This document shows, piece by piece, positions 46,690 to 61,234 of a stretch of 64,000 bases of DNA. The DNA comes from Sambucus nigra (Eukaryota; Streptophyta; Magnoliopsida; Dipsacales; Adoxaceae). Below the pieces are notes generated by a model. That model was not told the origin of the DNA. It saw nothing but the letters and a program-made list of their open reading frames with translations, and ran no database searches. The stretch covers positions 206,329,660 through 206,393,659 of the forward strand of contig OX422213.1 in the NCBI GenBank assembly GCA_949130495.1, read 5' to 3'. A program made the translations under genes and the position numbers. Each line of letters opens with the position of its first letter. Position 1 is the stretch's first letter.

Positions 46690-47650
46690 AATGTAAGATA
46701 TGAGCTCGAACTAGTATAGCAATGGAGTATGAATCAGCAATATAAATGTAAAAAGAGATGAGGAAAAGAGGGCAAAAGACAACAATGTAGGTGGTTCAGC
46801 CTATTTAGGCCTACTCTACTGTGCAGAGGTGAATGAACTTCACTATAAACTTGGTATCTAATGGCCTTGTGATACAAGTTAGTCAACTATCTCTCTCCCC
46901 ATTCATTTTGACAGAGCTTCAGCTGGGGTTTGTAATTATGGATCCCCTTTAATGTAGGAGAAGAAACATATATATGGTGCGTGGGGGTGTAATGTACCCC
47001 CAAGCATGTAGAAAGCGTGAATGGAATGTTCTAGCCAATGAGGTTGAGCCATCTATCACTGTTACATGTAGATCATGAAGATGAAATATTCCTTCACATG
47101 AGAGGGAGATATTATTATAACGGTTTTGCACACGTGGGAGCTACGACACATGCGTACTCTCCCACGCGTCCCCCAATCCACGCGCTCTGCCCACTTTTTA
47201 CTGTCAGCCATCCAGACTAGGCTAATGCTGTGTTTTCAAGGTGGGTCTACTGATGGGATGACAACTATCATGTTGAATTGTCGCTCCATGTCCTAGTCGT
47301 CTAGGTGACGGCTGAGGATGAGGATATTTAAGTCATATGATCACTGTTGCTGGGCATGAGCTGCTAGTCGGGTGACGGTCAAGATAAGGATACTAACCGA
47401 GGATGAGCAACCTAGGCTGGGTTCACGACAATTCATAACTTCATGTGTTGGATGGTTTGGTTAGGGTAGGCCTTGGCCGAAGGGATGATGTACTGAGACG
47501 AGGTCATATTTGGTATATCAATCACCCCTAGCCCTTAGTGTTCAATGTGAGTGGAAGGTTGAGGGATAATTATCTCATTCTTTTATAGTAAGGCAACCTT
47601 ATTCGTTATTCCATGATATGATGTGTTATTTTACGATGTCTCACCTGAAA
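46690..47650 (+). mobile_element. Tat-like Ty3 LTR relic
   Basis: 'aagacaacaatgtaggtggt tcagcc', 'gtgcagaggtgaatgaact tcactata' and the downstream 'gacgaggtcatatttgg' are like the phrase (wide in plant LTRs) 'acgtggttcggcc…tccacgg…cttcactat'. It is less AT-rich than its surroundings, with a CG-bearing block near 47120-47190. The tips are not identified. A Tat pol relic lies at 55175-57540, but linkage is not shown. Confidence 0.4.
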
Positions 47651-47660
47651 CAGGGTCGAT

Positions 47661-47663
<3 letters not shown>

Positions 47664-47718
<55 letters not shown>
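47664..47718. repeat. (TA)n microsatellite
   Basis: Pure TA run of about 55 bp. Confidence 0.98.
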
Positions 47719-47719
<1 letters not shown>

Positions 47720-47721
<2 letters not shown>

Positions 47722-50008
47722 GGAGACTTTAGAGAATATAGTTGTCTCGTTATAGTCGATCCCGGTGCGTAGGAACTCTGGTGATGCGATTTAGGGGATA
47801 ACAGGTTTATCGCTGAGTGGAGATATTTAGATCATTATTGACTTAGTAATGGAGACTTATTTATAGTGCGAGAGAAGTGTTGTATGACTCCATTAGAGAT
47901 GTGGGAGTTGAGGGTTAGAATTATACGTCTGGCGGTGGGATTTGGCGCATCTCGTTAATGTGTTATGGGGAAAATGATCTCGATAACCTATATTACCAAG
48001 TAATGGGGCATTAGGGAAATTCCTTGGTTGAATTTTAATTTTGTGACATTCCATGCATGAACCTTTATAAATATTATGAGTTGGAAGACATTGTTAGATT
48101 CCAAGGCATCGATTTTGAATGTAAATCATGTCATGTGTGGAGAAAACACTTGGAGTTGAAAGCTATTATATGATATAAGTCAAGTGGAATCAGGTGGTAC
48201 AGTGTAGAAAGTACTAGGAGATTTAATACCACTAGTGGATAGGTGGGAAATCTTGTGGATATGTAAGTCACTATTGTTGGGGTAATCAAGAATACCCTTA
48301 CGATATAGTCACGCCGAGCATGCGGGGTCATATTTTAAATAAAAATGTTACGTCTGTAATGTTTGTGCAGATATGCATGGGATATAGGGTGTATGGGAAC
48401 CCTAGTTAGTATGATTTTCACAATCGTTTTTTATAAGAGGGACATGGTAATAAATGTGTTGAAACATATGCTTGTGGGGCCATAGAAGAGGAATTGAAAA
48501 AGTAAGATGGACGGAACTACGATTAACAAAGGAGATAGTCCGAATATATACACACACACACACACACACACAACAAGGAGAGCTATCACACTCGAGGTGG
48601 GATACAAGCGAGGAATCTCTCTAACCAATGGAAGATCTAACAAGTTTAGGAGAATAGAGCAAGGCCTTATTTAATCGAATGTTGAGAGTGTCTTGGGCAT
48701 AGTAGGATGTTGATTTCACCTGGCTAGGAGGACTCAGAAAATACGTAGTTTGGATCAAACGCATGGGTCACGATTTTTTAATAACCCCATGAAAGGGAGT
48801 AAGATGTACCACGTGACATGGGATAGTTTGTGTATTGGTGTGGAGTGAGACATAGTGAAGTTGTCTCCAGGTGCACTACTCATTGATGGGAAAAGGTTTA
48901 TTCGAGACGATCCACCAGAATTTTTCAATAATTAGTGAATCGAGTGATATAATGGATAGGCCAACTGATGAAGTTCATTATTGGGTTACCAACATCGTTA
49001 ATGGATCAAGATTCCATTTGGGTAGTGGGATTGGTTAACTTAGGCGGAATAATTATTTCTATTTTTAGTTGAGTTACATTATCAGGTAATGTACCCAATA
49101 TTTCATATGAGATAGAGGAAATGAATCGGGATAAGATGTCTCTTACTAGTTGTTGTGAATGGGGATTACATAATTAAGTTCCACCTCCAATTCAAAGTAT
49201 CAGGAGGCGATGGGGACAACGTGCATTTTGAATAAGACATATTATCCATACACCAAGAAGTAAACATGAAAAGTGACTCGGATGTTGAAGGATGAGATAG
49301 ATGCGTATTCTAGAATTTAAAGTAATTGGGAGGAGTAAATACCATTGGTAGAGTTGCGTGTAATGACTTGTACCAGCTATAAAGATGCCTTTTAAGGCTT
49401 GAGATGGGAAGCCTTGTCGTTCCCCCCTATGGCTAGTTAAGGGTGGGGAATTAATAAGTTCCATGGGTCGGACGTAATTTAGATTTGGATGACATGATTT
49501 AGATATCAAAGTTATTTTCGTATAGTTCCAGAACGTCGTAAGAGTTATGTCATAGCAAACCAAAGAGTTAAGACTGACGTGAGTGGTCATAAATTATCGT
49601 GGGTGTCTCCCAGGAAGCGAGTTATGTGATTTGGGTAAGAAAAAAAGTTGGCACCTAGGAAAGTGTAGCCTCTTCCCACATTGAGATGATAGAGCCAGTG
49701 GAGCATAGGCTCGTATTATTGGAGCATTGTTAATGGATTCACAATAGTTTTGCATATTAATATATAGGTGAGACCTTACGAATGATAGAGTACAAAAGTA
49801 TGAAATGAGTTGAATAAATCTTTCATTGTAGTGAGTAGGCCTTTAAATAGGATAGTACCATTAGCGGATAAATAATGAAGGGACCAAAATGTTATCACAA
49901 GTTGATTATGAGTACGTTCAAATGCTATGTGCGTAAGGATGAGAATTTTTTTCTAATACCCGGCTTACACGAATTTTTGGGACAAAATTCCTTTTCAAGG
50001 GGGAAGTA
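47720..50008 (+). mobile_element. Decayed internal domain of a plus-strand Ty3 element
   Basis: No open frame or motif survives, but the 3' end reads 'acgaatttttgggacaaaat tcc' followed by polypurine AAGGGGGAAGTA and the LTR tip. This is the same end-of-pol signature as in the inner element at 9234-9262. The 5' boundary is unclear. The frames at 48131-48331, 48431-48643 and 49192-49590 on the minus strand are considered shadows. Confidence 0.5.
49997..50008 (+). other. Polypurine tract of plus-strand Ty3 element
   Basis: AAGGGGGAAGTA immediately precedes TGTAATACCCC at 50009. Confidence 0.8.
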
Positions 50009-51476
50009 TGTAATACCCCATAGTTATATATAAATATTTTAAAATTATGAGGGGGACACATAATTAAATTTAGAAAATAATGAATTAAATAGATATTAAT
50101 TTAGAGTAAAAAGAATTAATATTTATTTGATTATTTATTTACTAGTGTACTACAATAAATAAAATTGGATTAAGTCGTAAATGAGTGAACAAGACGTAAT
50201 TTAATATTATCTCAATCGGGACATGTGTAATTAGATTAAAATAGGTTGAGATGGAAAAATATTGTTGACTCGGGTAGCGATTTCGAGTGCATGGTTGATT
50301 CGGAATGGGTCAAAATAGTAAAAATTGAGTACCCGGGGGTTATGTTCGGGTCTCCGGAGCTTTTTAAGGTAATCGGGACTTATTCAGGTGACTTTTGGGC
50401 TCCCTAAATGCAAATGAAAAGCCAAAAACGGGATTTAAATCATTAAATGAAAGGGTTAAGTCCTAGGAAAGAGTCATTTCACAAATCCAAAGGTTAGAAG
50501 AGTTATATTAAGAGTTAGAGTGAAAGTCAAAAGGAATTAGGAAGAAAATTCAAGAGTCTAAAGGAAGAATTGAAGAACTTTGCAAGAACACTCTAGGATT
50601 GAAGAAGTGAAGGGGAATTTTTGAAGAATTAAGTGACATATTCATCAAAACAAACTCTACGAATCATAAGGCAAGTAATTATCTTGCTATTTAATTTGTA
50701 TGTGCAATTTTAGTCATATTATAGTTGGGACATAATATGTTGGAATATTTTCACATAAAAATGCTCGGATTTTGGAAAATAATTTATAATTTGGAAATAT
50801 TTAAAATTGAAAAATATTGTAAATTATTGATTTTGGAAAAATAACATTGATTGAGAATTCTGAATTTTCAAGAGTTGATGTTGATAGGAAGAATTGAGAA
50901 AAATGATTTAGTGTGATATTGTGAGAAATCTATGATAATTGGAGATTAAGTATAAATTCCATACAATCATCTTGTTTAGTTGAATTTTACATCAAATTGC
51001 AAATTTTATATTTGGGATATATGTTAATTTGATATATTGGTTGTGATGTGAATTGGGATTGAGGTGGTTGAAATTAAATGGCGAAAAACAGTTTTGGAGG
51101 GTTTAGATCTTATTTTTCATTGCTTTCGAAAGATATCTGAGAAAAACTTAAAACATATACCCGACTCAATTTATCGTGTAGAATTAAAATCTGAAGTCGA
51201 ATTGGTGAGTCGGATAATTGTTAGATATGATTTTTATGTATTTTTTAAAACAGGTCTAAAATTGGGATTTTTTCGGGGTGAAATTTAGAGTATTTGAGGT
51301 TAATCTTAATCGGGGATGTATCAATAAATTTTGATGAAAATTTGAGAATCGGGATACGGGTTGAGTGATGTATTTGCATGTCCAAAAATTATATTTTGGA
51401 TATTAATTAATTAAGTGAACAATTAATTAATTGAGTATATAATGGAGCATTATGTGATAATGCATTTTGTGCCATG

Positions 51477-51601
51477 TGTGATAATCATAATTAAATAAAT
51501 TATTGTGGGATATATACATGTGAGAAAGTTTATATATATATATATATAAACTTTCTCACATGTATATATCCCACAATAATTTATTTAATTATGATTATCA
51601 C

Positions 51602-51602
<1 letters not shown>
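51477..51602. repeat. Perfect 126-bp palindrome
   Basis: Arms of 63 bp (51477-51539 and 51540-51602) are exact reverse complements without a loop. It begins tgtgataatcataattaaat and its centre is an 18-bp TA run. Confidence 0.97.
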
Positions 51603-53858
<2,256 letters not shown>

Positions 53859-55174
53859 GGTGTGAAAAATATAAATATATGGATATTATGACATACCCCT
53901 CTAAGGGCTATCATCGGAGGTTACGCGAGTGAGTGAAATTCCCTGGCTAGTGAATGTAAGGTTAGTATTATTCACAGGTCATAATTGTCACGCATGTGCT
54001 TGTTAAGGTTGAGTCCGAGGTGACATAATTATGGGTATGGTTATTGCTCTCTATCGGGGAACTTATGACCGCCTCTAATGTTGTTTGTTATTTTCTATCA
54101 TAGTTCGGTGTGAGATTCCGACGCGAGAGCCAGGATGATGAGAGTATTCCCTGGATGATGAAAGCATTAGAGATCCGCATCCGGGGAAGTTATTATTATT
54201 ATTACGGATTACGGTTATATATGTATAGTGAGTAATATATATGTACGCATTATGTGATAATAAAATGTGTGTATATATATGTGTGTGTGTGTGTGTGCAG
54301 AAAAATATATATAGGCATATCAAATTAAAATGTGAAAGTCAATAACTAGTGAAAGAAATGACTTAATAAATAATAATTGAGAATTACAATTAGCGAATGT
54401 GAGAGTTAAATAAATAAATTACGCGGGATAGGATAGCATATGGACTTTAAGAATACTTGGTAACTAGTTAGACGGGTAGAACTAGGTAATTAAAATGCAT
54501 ACGTTAGATGCGTGCTTTAGATGAGAGGTGAGTAATGTCTCAAGAGAGAGTGAGGTACCAGTTTAAATATGAGTAAATGAATATATATTTATTAATATAT
54601 TTTAATTACTTGAAAAATATTTTCAAATGGTTTTGGGCTCTGACCCATGTCAAAATATATTTTCAAAACCTTTTAGGTGTCCAGCCATAGGGATGCCAGG
54701 CGCAATCATTCCCACTTACCGGAGCTGCGACAGCTGTGGATGTTGCAGAGTTTTATTTAGACATTTCTATTTCTATATTCTAGTTTATGACTCTCTTTTC
54801 CTATTCCGAAAGGTTACCTAAGATAGTCAGTTTATTCCCGTTTATGTTTATTTCATTATGAGTATTACTGTATGGAGATTTATTCCGATGATTTAACTGG
54901 AACAGTTTGACATGTAATAAATTTATAGTTATGATATATTTGTGATTGTAGATTGTAGATTGTAATTCAAGTTATTTAAATAATTGTGGTTGATTATTAT
55001 AGTGTTGTGTCACGTTAAACAAGATCATAATTGACACACGAATTAATTTAATAATACATGGTTAGTAATTATTTAGTTTTGTAAGTGATGCTAAGAATGA
55101 TCCAAATGAGATTCCTGTTTTTTTAGTAGAGGGTTAGCCACCCGTTATTTTAATAAATGGGGTGTCAAAGAAGA

Positions 55175-57540
55175 ACTTCATAGCCTTGTACCTCAGTTTA
55201 TTCCTTTCAACCTTTGAGTCGGGTAACTCCCCGTCTTTGATTTAGAGTATGAGGGGATCCATCTAGTATGCCCCCAAATTCAAATTTAAACAGAACTCCA
55301 CCACTCTATCCTCTTCTTTAATGGTTGGCCAATGTAGGATTTCTACAAGCACTGGCCTTCTAATTTCTATCCTTCTCGCCGAGCCAACCTTGACAGGGCA
55401 TCGACTCAAATGTTGTCTAACCGAGGAATTCTCTTCAACTTAACTTTTTTTAAGTTTTTGGTCATCTTCTTTACCCTTGACAAATATTTGGCCATCTTAT
55501 CATCCTTCGCCTCATATACTTCCAAGAACTAACTTTCCACCAAGTGAGAGTCACTGTGGACTGAGATCCGACCGACATTGAGTGCCTTGGCATGGGAGAG
55601 TCCTGCAAGGAGTGCCTCGTACTCTGATTCGTTGTTTGAGGCTTTAAGACTAAATCTCAAAGCATAATCTATATCTGTCCCATTGGGGACTGACATAATA
55701 AGGCCAACACCACTTCCTGTCTCGCAAAAGGACCCATCCACAAACAAGTTCCAAATGGTACCTCCCTTCGAGAAAGCTCCTTCCCTTAAGACTCTATTTT
55801 TCAACAAAAATGTATCTGTTTCAGCCATAACAGGCCTTTGATCCCTCATTTCGGCCCTTGCTGGGGCATCGCTTGCTTTTTCAGGCTCAATTGCTTATGC
55901 TGGGGACTCTTTATTATCTGCCACGTCCCAAGTAAACTCATCCATGAAGTCGTCTAAGCCTTGTCCCTTTATTGTTGTTTATAGTTGATACACTATGTTA
56001 AATTTTACTAGTTCAATAGACCAAGCTGTCAGTCGACTCAATTTCTCAGGTTTATGGAAGACTTGCCTAAGGGGGGAGTAAATGAGGACGTCAATAGTGT
56101 GAGCCTAAAAATAAGGTTTCATTTTTCTTGAGGCATGAATTAAAGCGTAGTCTAACTTCTCCATCTTTGAATATCTCTACTTAGCCACCTGGAGGGATTT
56201 ATTGTTGAAATATACAACATTTTTCACACCATCCTCGTTACTGACAATTACTGCATTGATAGCCGACTTAGATACGGCCATGTATAGATATAACTTCTCT
56301 CCTTCCATAGGTCGAGATAATATTATTGGGGAGCCAAGTTAAGACTTAACCTCTTGGAAAGTTTTTTCGCACTCATCATCCCACTCAAAGGCTTTACTCA
56401 AAACTATGATGAAGGGTAGACATTTGTTTGTAGACCTTGATATGAACTTATTCAGTGTAGTAACTCGTCCTATCATACTCTAAACCTCTTTAATTGTTAT
56501 TGATGTCTTCATTTCCACCAAAGCTTTGATTTTCCTAGGGTTAGATTTAATCCACTGTTGATTCATGATAAATCCCTACCTTCTCCTAATCCAAACACAC
56601 ATTTTACGGGGTTGATCTTCATCATGTACTTGTCCATGGTGTTGAACGTGTGCTCAAGGTCAGCCACGTGCATCTCGGCCTTGAGGCTTTTGGTCAACAT
56701 ATCATCTATGTAGAACTCTATAGTTTTTCCTATCTGTTCTTCAAAAAATTTGTTCACCAACCGTTGGTATGTTGCCCTGGCATTCTTGAGGCCGAAAGGT
56801 ATGACCTTATAGCAGTACTTCCCTTATCGATGATGAACGATGTCTTCTTAGCATCGGCTGGGTCGATAAAGATCTGGTTATAACCTGAATAGTCATCCAT
56901 GAAGCTCATCAGCTCATGCTTGGCCGTGGAATCCACCATCTGATCGATTCTTAGGAGATGAAAGCTATCCTTAGGGCAGGTTTTATTCAGATCTGTGAAG
57001 TCTATGCACATCCTCCATTTTCCATTTGTCTTCGGTACGATGACTGCATTGGAGAGGAATTTTGGGTAGACAAATTCTCTGATGAACTCAGCCTTTTTCC
57101 AACTTTTTTACCTCGTCTCTGATCACCTCATATTGCTCCCGAGAATAAATCTATCGTCTCTACTTGACGGGCTTCATCTCTTCATCCACATTCAGAATGT
57201 GACATAGAATACTTAGATCTATCTTAAGCATATCTTCATGGCTCCCAGTGAAGATACTTTACCTCCCCTTTAGCAGTCGAATCAGTCTATCCTTGATCAC
57301 CTTCTTCAAGGCTTTGCTGATCTGTACGGTTTTTTCCGGCTCATCCTCATTGAGGACGATGGATTCTACCTCTTCCACTTCTTCACCCTTTTTCAGTTTC
57401 ATCTCGTCTCTTAGAACAAGGTATCAATGTTGTAGGTTATTGTGGGCTTCCCTCTGCTCACCCTGAACTTCCCCTACCCCATAAGGAGTCGGGAATTTTA
57501 TCATCTGGTGGACAGTAGAGGGCACGACCTTAAATTCCTT
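55175..57540 (-). pseudogene. Tat-type Ty3 pol relic (protease end, RT, RNase H, second RNase H)
   Basis: Minus strand, in order. Protease C-terminus near 57510-57440 ('KFPTPYGVGEVQGEQREAHN'). RT N-terminal part 57011-56754 ('MCIDFTDLNKTCPKDSFHLL', 'SFMDDYSGYNQIFIDP'). RT palm 56760-56563 with catalytic YIDD (FYIDDMLTKSLKAEMHVADL) and 'KINPVKCVFGL'. First RNase H about 56300-55900 ('KLYLYMAVSKSAINAVIVSN', 'MEKLDYALIHASRKMKPYF'). Second RNase H 55849-55529 (IWNLFVDGSFCETGSGVGLI, 'ASNNESEYEALLAGL', 'ISVHSDSHLVES'). A linker towards integrase follows to 55175 ('ALSRLARREG'). Two RNase H domains mark the Tat lineage. Both ends are cut by Ty3 LTR termini. Frame changes and stops abound. Confidence 0.92.
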
Positions 57541-59480
57541 TGTAATACCCCCATGCAATCTGAACAATGGGATGGCTAACCACCACCGTCAAACTATGTC
57601 GGACGTCACTAAATAAAATATCATTCTTAGCATGTGACAGATATGAGACATATTAAATTCATTCCACAAGATAAATATGAAATTAATCCTAATAAATAAT
57701 AATTAACAATTCTATATGCAATACATCACCATGCTAAACTCCAATTATATTCATATCTCAAATTAAATAAAATCTTCAATAAACTGAATCCATAATGAAA
57801 TATCTGAATAAAACCGTAAAAACTGTGGAACCGAATGACCCTCCAAATCCATAAATTGTATCTCAATATAAATGTTAAGGAATATGAAACTAAACTAAAC
57901 AACTAAGCCTAAAATAAATACTCCAACTGCACCTCCAACATAAATCTCCAAACACTCCTATGCAGCTACTCTAGCACTAATACCTGAAAAATGTTAGTTA
58001 ATTCACAGGGTCAAAGCCCCGAGCATGAATACCGACTACTCCCTCCAATTAGGGTCCTTGAACCTAGAAAATAGAATTATACATGATAAATATAAAAATA
58101 GAATATTTTAAATTAAGACGAGATAAGTAATAACAATTCGAGTAAAATAAAAAACATATGCTAGCGCACGAAACTACTATCCAAAGTCCAAGTCCAATTA
58201 TCCAATTTCCAAAAATAATATTTAATCAATTTACTTAACTTTATTCTTTTCCCCATTTTATTATTATGAGGCTCGGTGCTCCCGCATACAAATCATTCAC
58301 AATATTAGTAAAGGGACTCCCACCAATTATCATTATTTTAGTGTGGGAATCCCGCTTAAAATCTTCATTTGTTTGGTTGTGGGACTCCCACATGTTCTAC
58401 ACCACACCCTTCCCCTCACTATGGCCAGTCATCCCGCTATAATGTCAGCTCTGAACACACTCGTGAGGTTCCATGCACGACACGTCTCTATAGCCCGTCA
58501 TCCCATTTAATAGTTAGCCCGCACATACTCGTGACGTCACACACACCCACGATGATATGGCCAGTTAACCTATTTAACTGTCATCCCTGCACATACTCTC
58601 GTCACAAATATATTTTAATATCCATTTTATTATCTTATGTATTAATTCTCAATTTCTCATCTTCATATCGTTTTATTTACCCCACCCTTATTATCTATGT
58701 GAGATCCTCAAAAACACCCTTAGTCCCATACATAAGGGTACCCAACACATAAGTACATCCTACCTTAATTATAGGATGAATTTCTATTAATAACTCTACC
58801 TAGTCTTATACTTAGACTAGCAAAATGACAACACGACATAAAAATCAGCCTCACCTTACAATCACCCATCCGTAAAAATATACACTCACTAAGACCATAC
58901 CTAGAAAGAGTAAATCGCAACTAAGACCTACCTACGAGTCCCATACCTAGCAAGCACTCTAAAATATAGATGAGAGCATAATACCAAAAATCACGGCGTC
59001 CCCGCAATGATCAATATCAATAACAATCAATCACATAATCCAATCAACACATAAAAATAATCACACAAATTTATTCCTGGGGGCATGGTTTAATTTAATT
59101 TAATTAATAATACCGTTGTCGTTCTTAACACAATTATTTCCATTTAATCATTGTAGATTAATCAACATGCAAGTTTATGAAATACTCCAAAATTTTCCAC
59201 TTTTATTAACTACATAATTTTCATCCGTATGTACACGTCCCGATTTAATTTAAATAACTACCATAAAATTCTACATGCGATCCTACACCCAACATAACCA
59301 AAATCCCCTACTCTCTCCTATGCACTCAAGGGTTTCAAATCTTATTTCATATTAAAAAAATTCATCAAAACAGTACCAAATTTAGCTTTCACTTTTTCTA
59401 ATTAAGTTGCTATTTTATTTTAAGAAAAACATGTCATTGAGGGTTTAGGCGACACGTAAAATGCATAATACTAAAGGAAG
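57541..59480 (-). mobile_element. Ty3 LTR relic, minus strand
   Basis: At the left edge TGTAATACCCCC is the inverted LTR end, followed by 'gggatggctaaccacc' and 'atatcattcttagcatgtga', which parallel the inverted end of the LTR at 55169 ('cgggtggctaaccctc', 'gatcattcttagcatcac'). The minus strand also has 'ggggctttgaccctg', as in other LTRs here. The LTR start is not found; it is probably cut near 59480 by the following Copia LTR. The 127-residue frame 58369-58752 lies inside and shows no domain. Confidence 0.6.
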
Positions 59481-59854
59481 ATGTAAGGACACAAATTTCC
59501 AATTGAGTCTTATGTAGTGTTGGCTTAATTCCGGACAAAAACATTTGAGTCATAGGATAGTGTTCTTGAGTGTCCTTCAAGCCTATGACGTGTTTAGTTG
59601 AAGATGTATCGGCCTATTTCAAAGTGACGATATCATGCCGAGTTTCAAAGTGCCAAGTTTTGCATCCTCAACGATTCATCATTTTCCAAGGCTCCATAAG
59701 GTATGAATGCTATATATATATATATTTGTAGAAGCTTGGAAAATATATTGGGTGTAATTCTTATAAACTATTTTTAATTTCAGAAAATCATGTTAGAAAA
59801 TTTTTTTGGACTTAAAATGATAATATAAATTTTCTTGGTTTTTCTGACTTTTCG

Positions 59855-60055
59855 TTCGAAGTGTCATTTGAACGAGATTGCCAACGAGTTCCCCTGTTCT
59901 ACACTAGATTATCATTAGAAGTCTCATTCTAACAAGTTTGTTCGAACGAAGTTTACCAACGATAATTCTAACTATTTTATACCAGAAATCTCGTTCGAAC
60001 ATTATCGTTCAAACGACCTGGAAATGTCATTCAGACGAGATTTCTAGCTGGAACG
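59855..60055. repeat. Repeated CGTTCGAACGA-type words in the Copia LTR
   Basis: 'cgttcgaagtg', 'ttgttcgaacgaagt', 'ctcgttcgaac' and 'tcgttcaaacga' recur within 200 bp, most being self-complementary or nearly so. Confidence 0.75.
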
Positions 60056-60809
60056 GGTTTTGGCAATTTTTGGCATTTTCCCATTACTTTGTCCCCACTA
60101 CTCTGTGATAGATTTTAGCCACTTCGGGACTAGAATTTTTCTAAAACTTTTCACCTCATTTTGAGAGCTTTTGAGAGAAAATATTCATGTTTAGAAAAGT
60201 CCATTTTCTATGTTTAATTTAGATAACAAATGTCCTTCCAAAACACAAAAGATATACACCCATACAGTTTTGTTTATCCAAGTGATTCTACATTCATATA
60301 TCTTGCTTGGAGTTTTTTTTGGCACCATTGGTTCATCTCTACAAAAAGAAGGAGAAGTTTGTCTTTGCTTCTATATCCCATAAAATAAGAAGTCTTGTTT
60401 TTACTGTGGCATTCTCATATGGTGAAAGGCACCGTGTGTGGTTGATGGGTATCCCAAAAATCTCATTAGAGGAGTCCAATGTTTCGGTGGAGTAAGTGAT
60501 TATTGAAAAAGCAGAAGTTGGTACAAGAAGACGCGTCAGGGGAATGAAGGAGTCGAGTTATGTAAGTTATATGTCTTGTACTTGTAATTTTTATACTTAG
60601 TGGACTTAAGGCTAGGGATCATCCGAGGTTTTTCTCGTTTTGGATTTTCATCGTACATCGCGGTGTAGTGTGACCAGTTATTTTATCTTGCAAAACAAAT
60701 ATGTGCATGCATAGGTAATTCAAGATAAAATGTGGTTTAATCACACTAAAGTTTAATTTGGTGCTTAATTTAAGGTTCGGTGAAATTTACATTAATTTAA
60801 TCTAAGCCC

Positions 60810-60876
60810 AAAATTTTACCAAATTAATGATGACATATTAATTTAATCTAAGTCATCATTAATTTGGTAAAATTTT
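60810..60876. repeat. Hairpin with perfect 25-bp arms
   Basis: 60810-60834 and 60852-60876 are exact reverse complements with a 17-bp loop. The loop and the left flank share the direct repeat 'attaatttaatctaag' (60791-60806 and about 60838-60853). Confidence 0.9.
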
Positions 60877-61172
60877 GTTTGGTCCTTATTTCAAAATGAT
60901 TTAATTTGTGTAGGAAAATTCTTAGGACTTGATTAAATTAATTTTTGGGCTTAAAGTAAAAATTCACAAATTTGAGTTTAAGTGTAATTTTAATTTTGAG
61001 AAAATTAAAATTTGTTTTACTTTTGTTTTAATTTGTGAAGAAATTAATTTTTTAGTTTGTATAGTTGTTTTTATGTGAACCATCTCTATTCTTCAATTTA
61101 AAGGAAATTCATATTTAATAATTTAATGAAAAGAAAGATTTTAAAATTGGGGGTCCTATTGCGTTTTCAAAT

Positions 61173-61184
61173 TGGTATCAGAGC
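61173..61184 (+). other. tRNA-iMet primer-binding site (SIRE-type Copia)
   Basis: TGGTATCAGAGC, three bases after the proposed LTR end. Confidence 0.9.
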
Positions 61185-61234
61185 TAGAAATACTAATTTA
61201 CTATACTTAGGTCCTTTTAATATTTTTGGTTAAA

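Larger units (their letters stand above)
59482..61169 (+). mobile_element. SIRE-type Copia 5' LTR
   Basis: Starts TGTAAGGACACAAATTTCC after a purine-rich tract (aaaggaaga) and ends near GCGTTTTCA just before the primer site. It contains repeated short palindromes around 'cgttcgaacga' at 59850-60060 and a hairpin at 60810-60876. The start is inferred from the TG tip and context; no second LTR lies in the window. The 62-residue frame 60307-60495 is not supported as a gene. Confidence 0.6.

Noticed and set aside
49192..49590. 132-residue minus frame
   Set aside because: Lies antisense in the decayed Ty3 interior; no motif, and the element end signature shows plus orientation.
58369..58752. 127-residue plus frame
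   Set aside because: It lies inside a Ty3 LTR relic, has biased Ser/Pro/His/Tyr composition from CCCAC-rich DNA and no domain.
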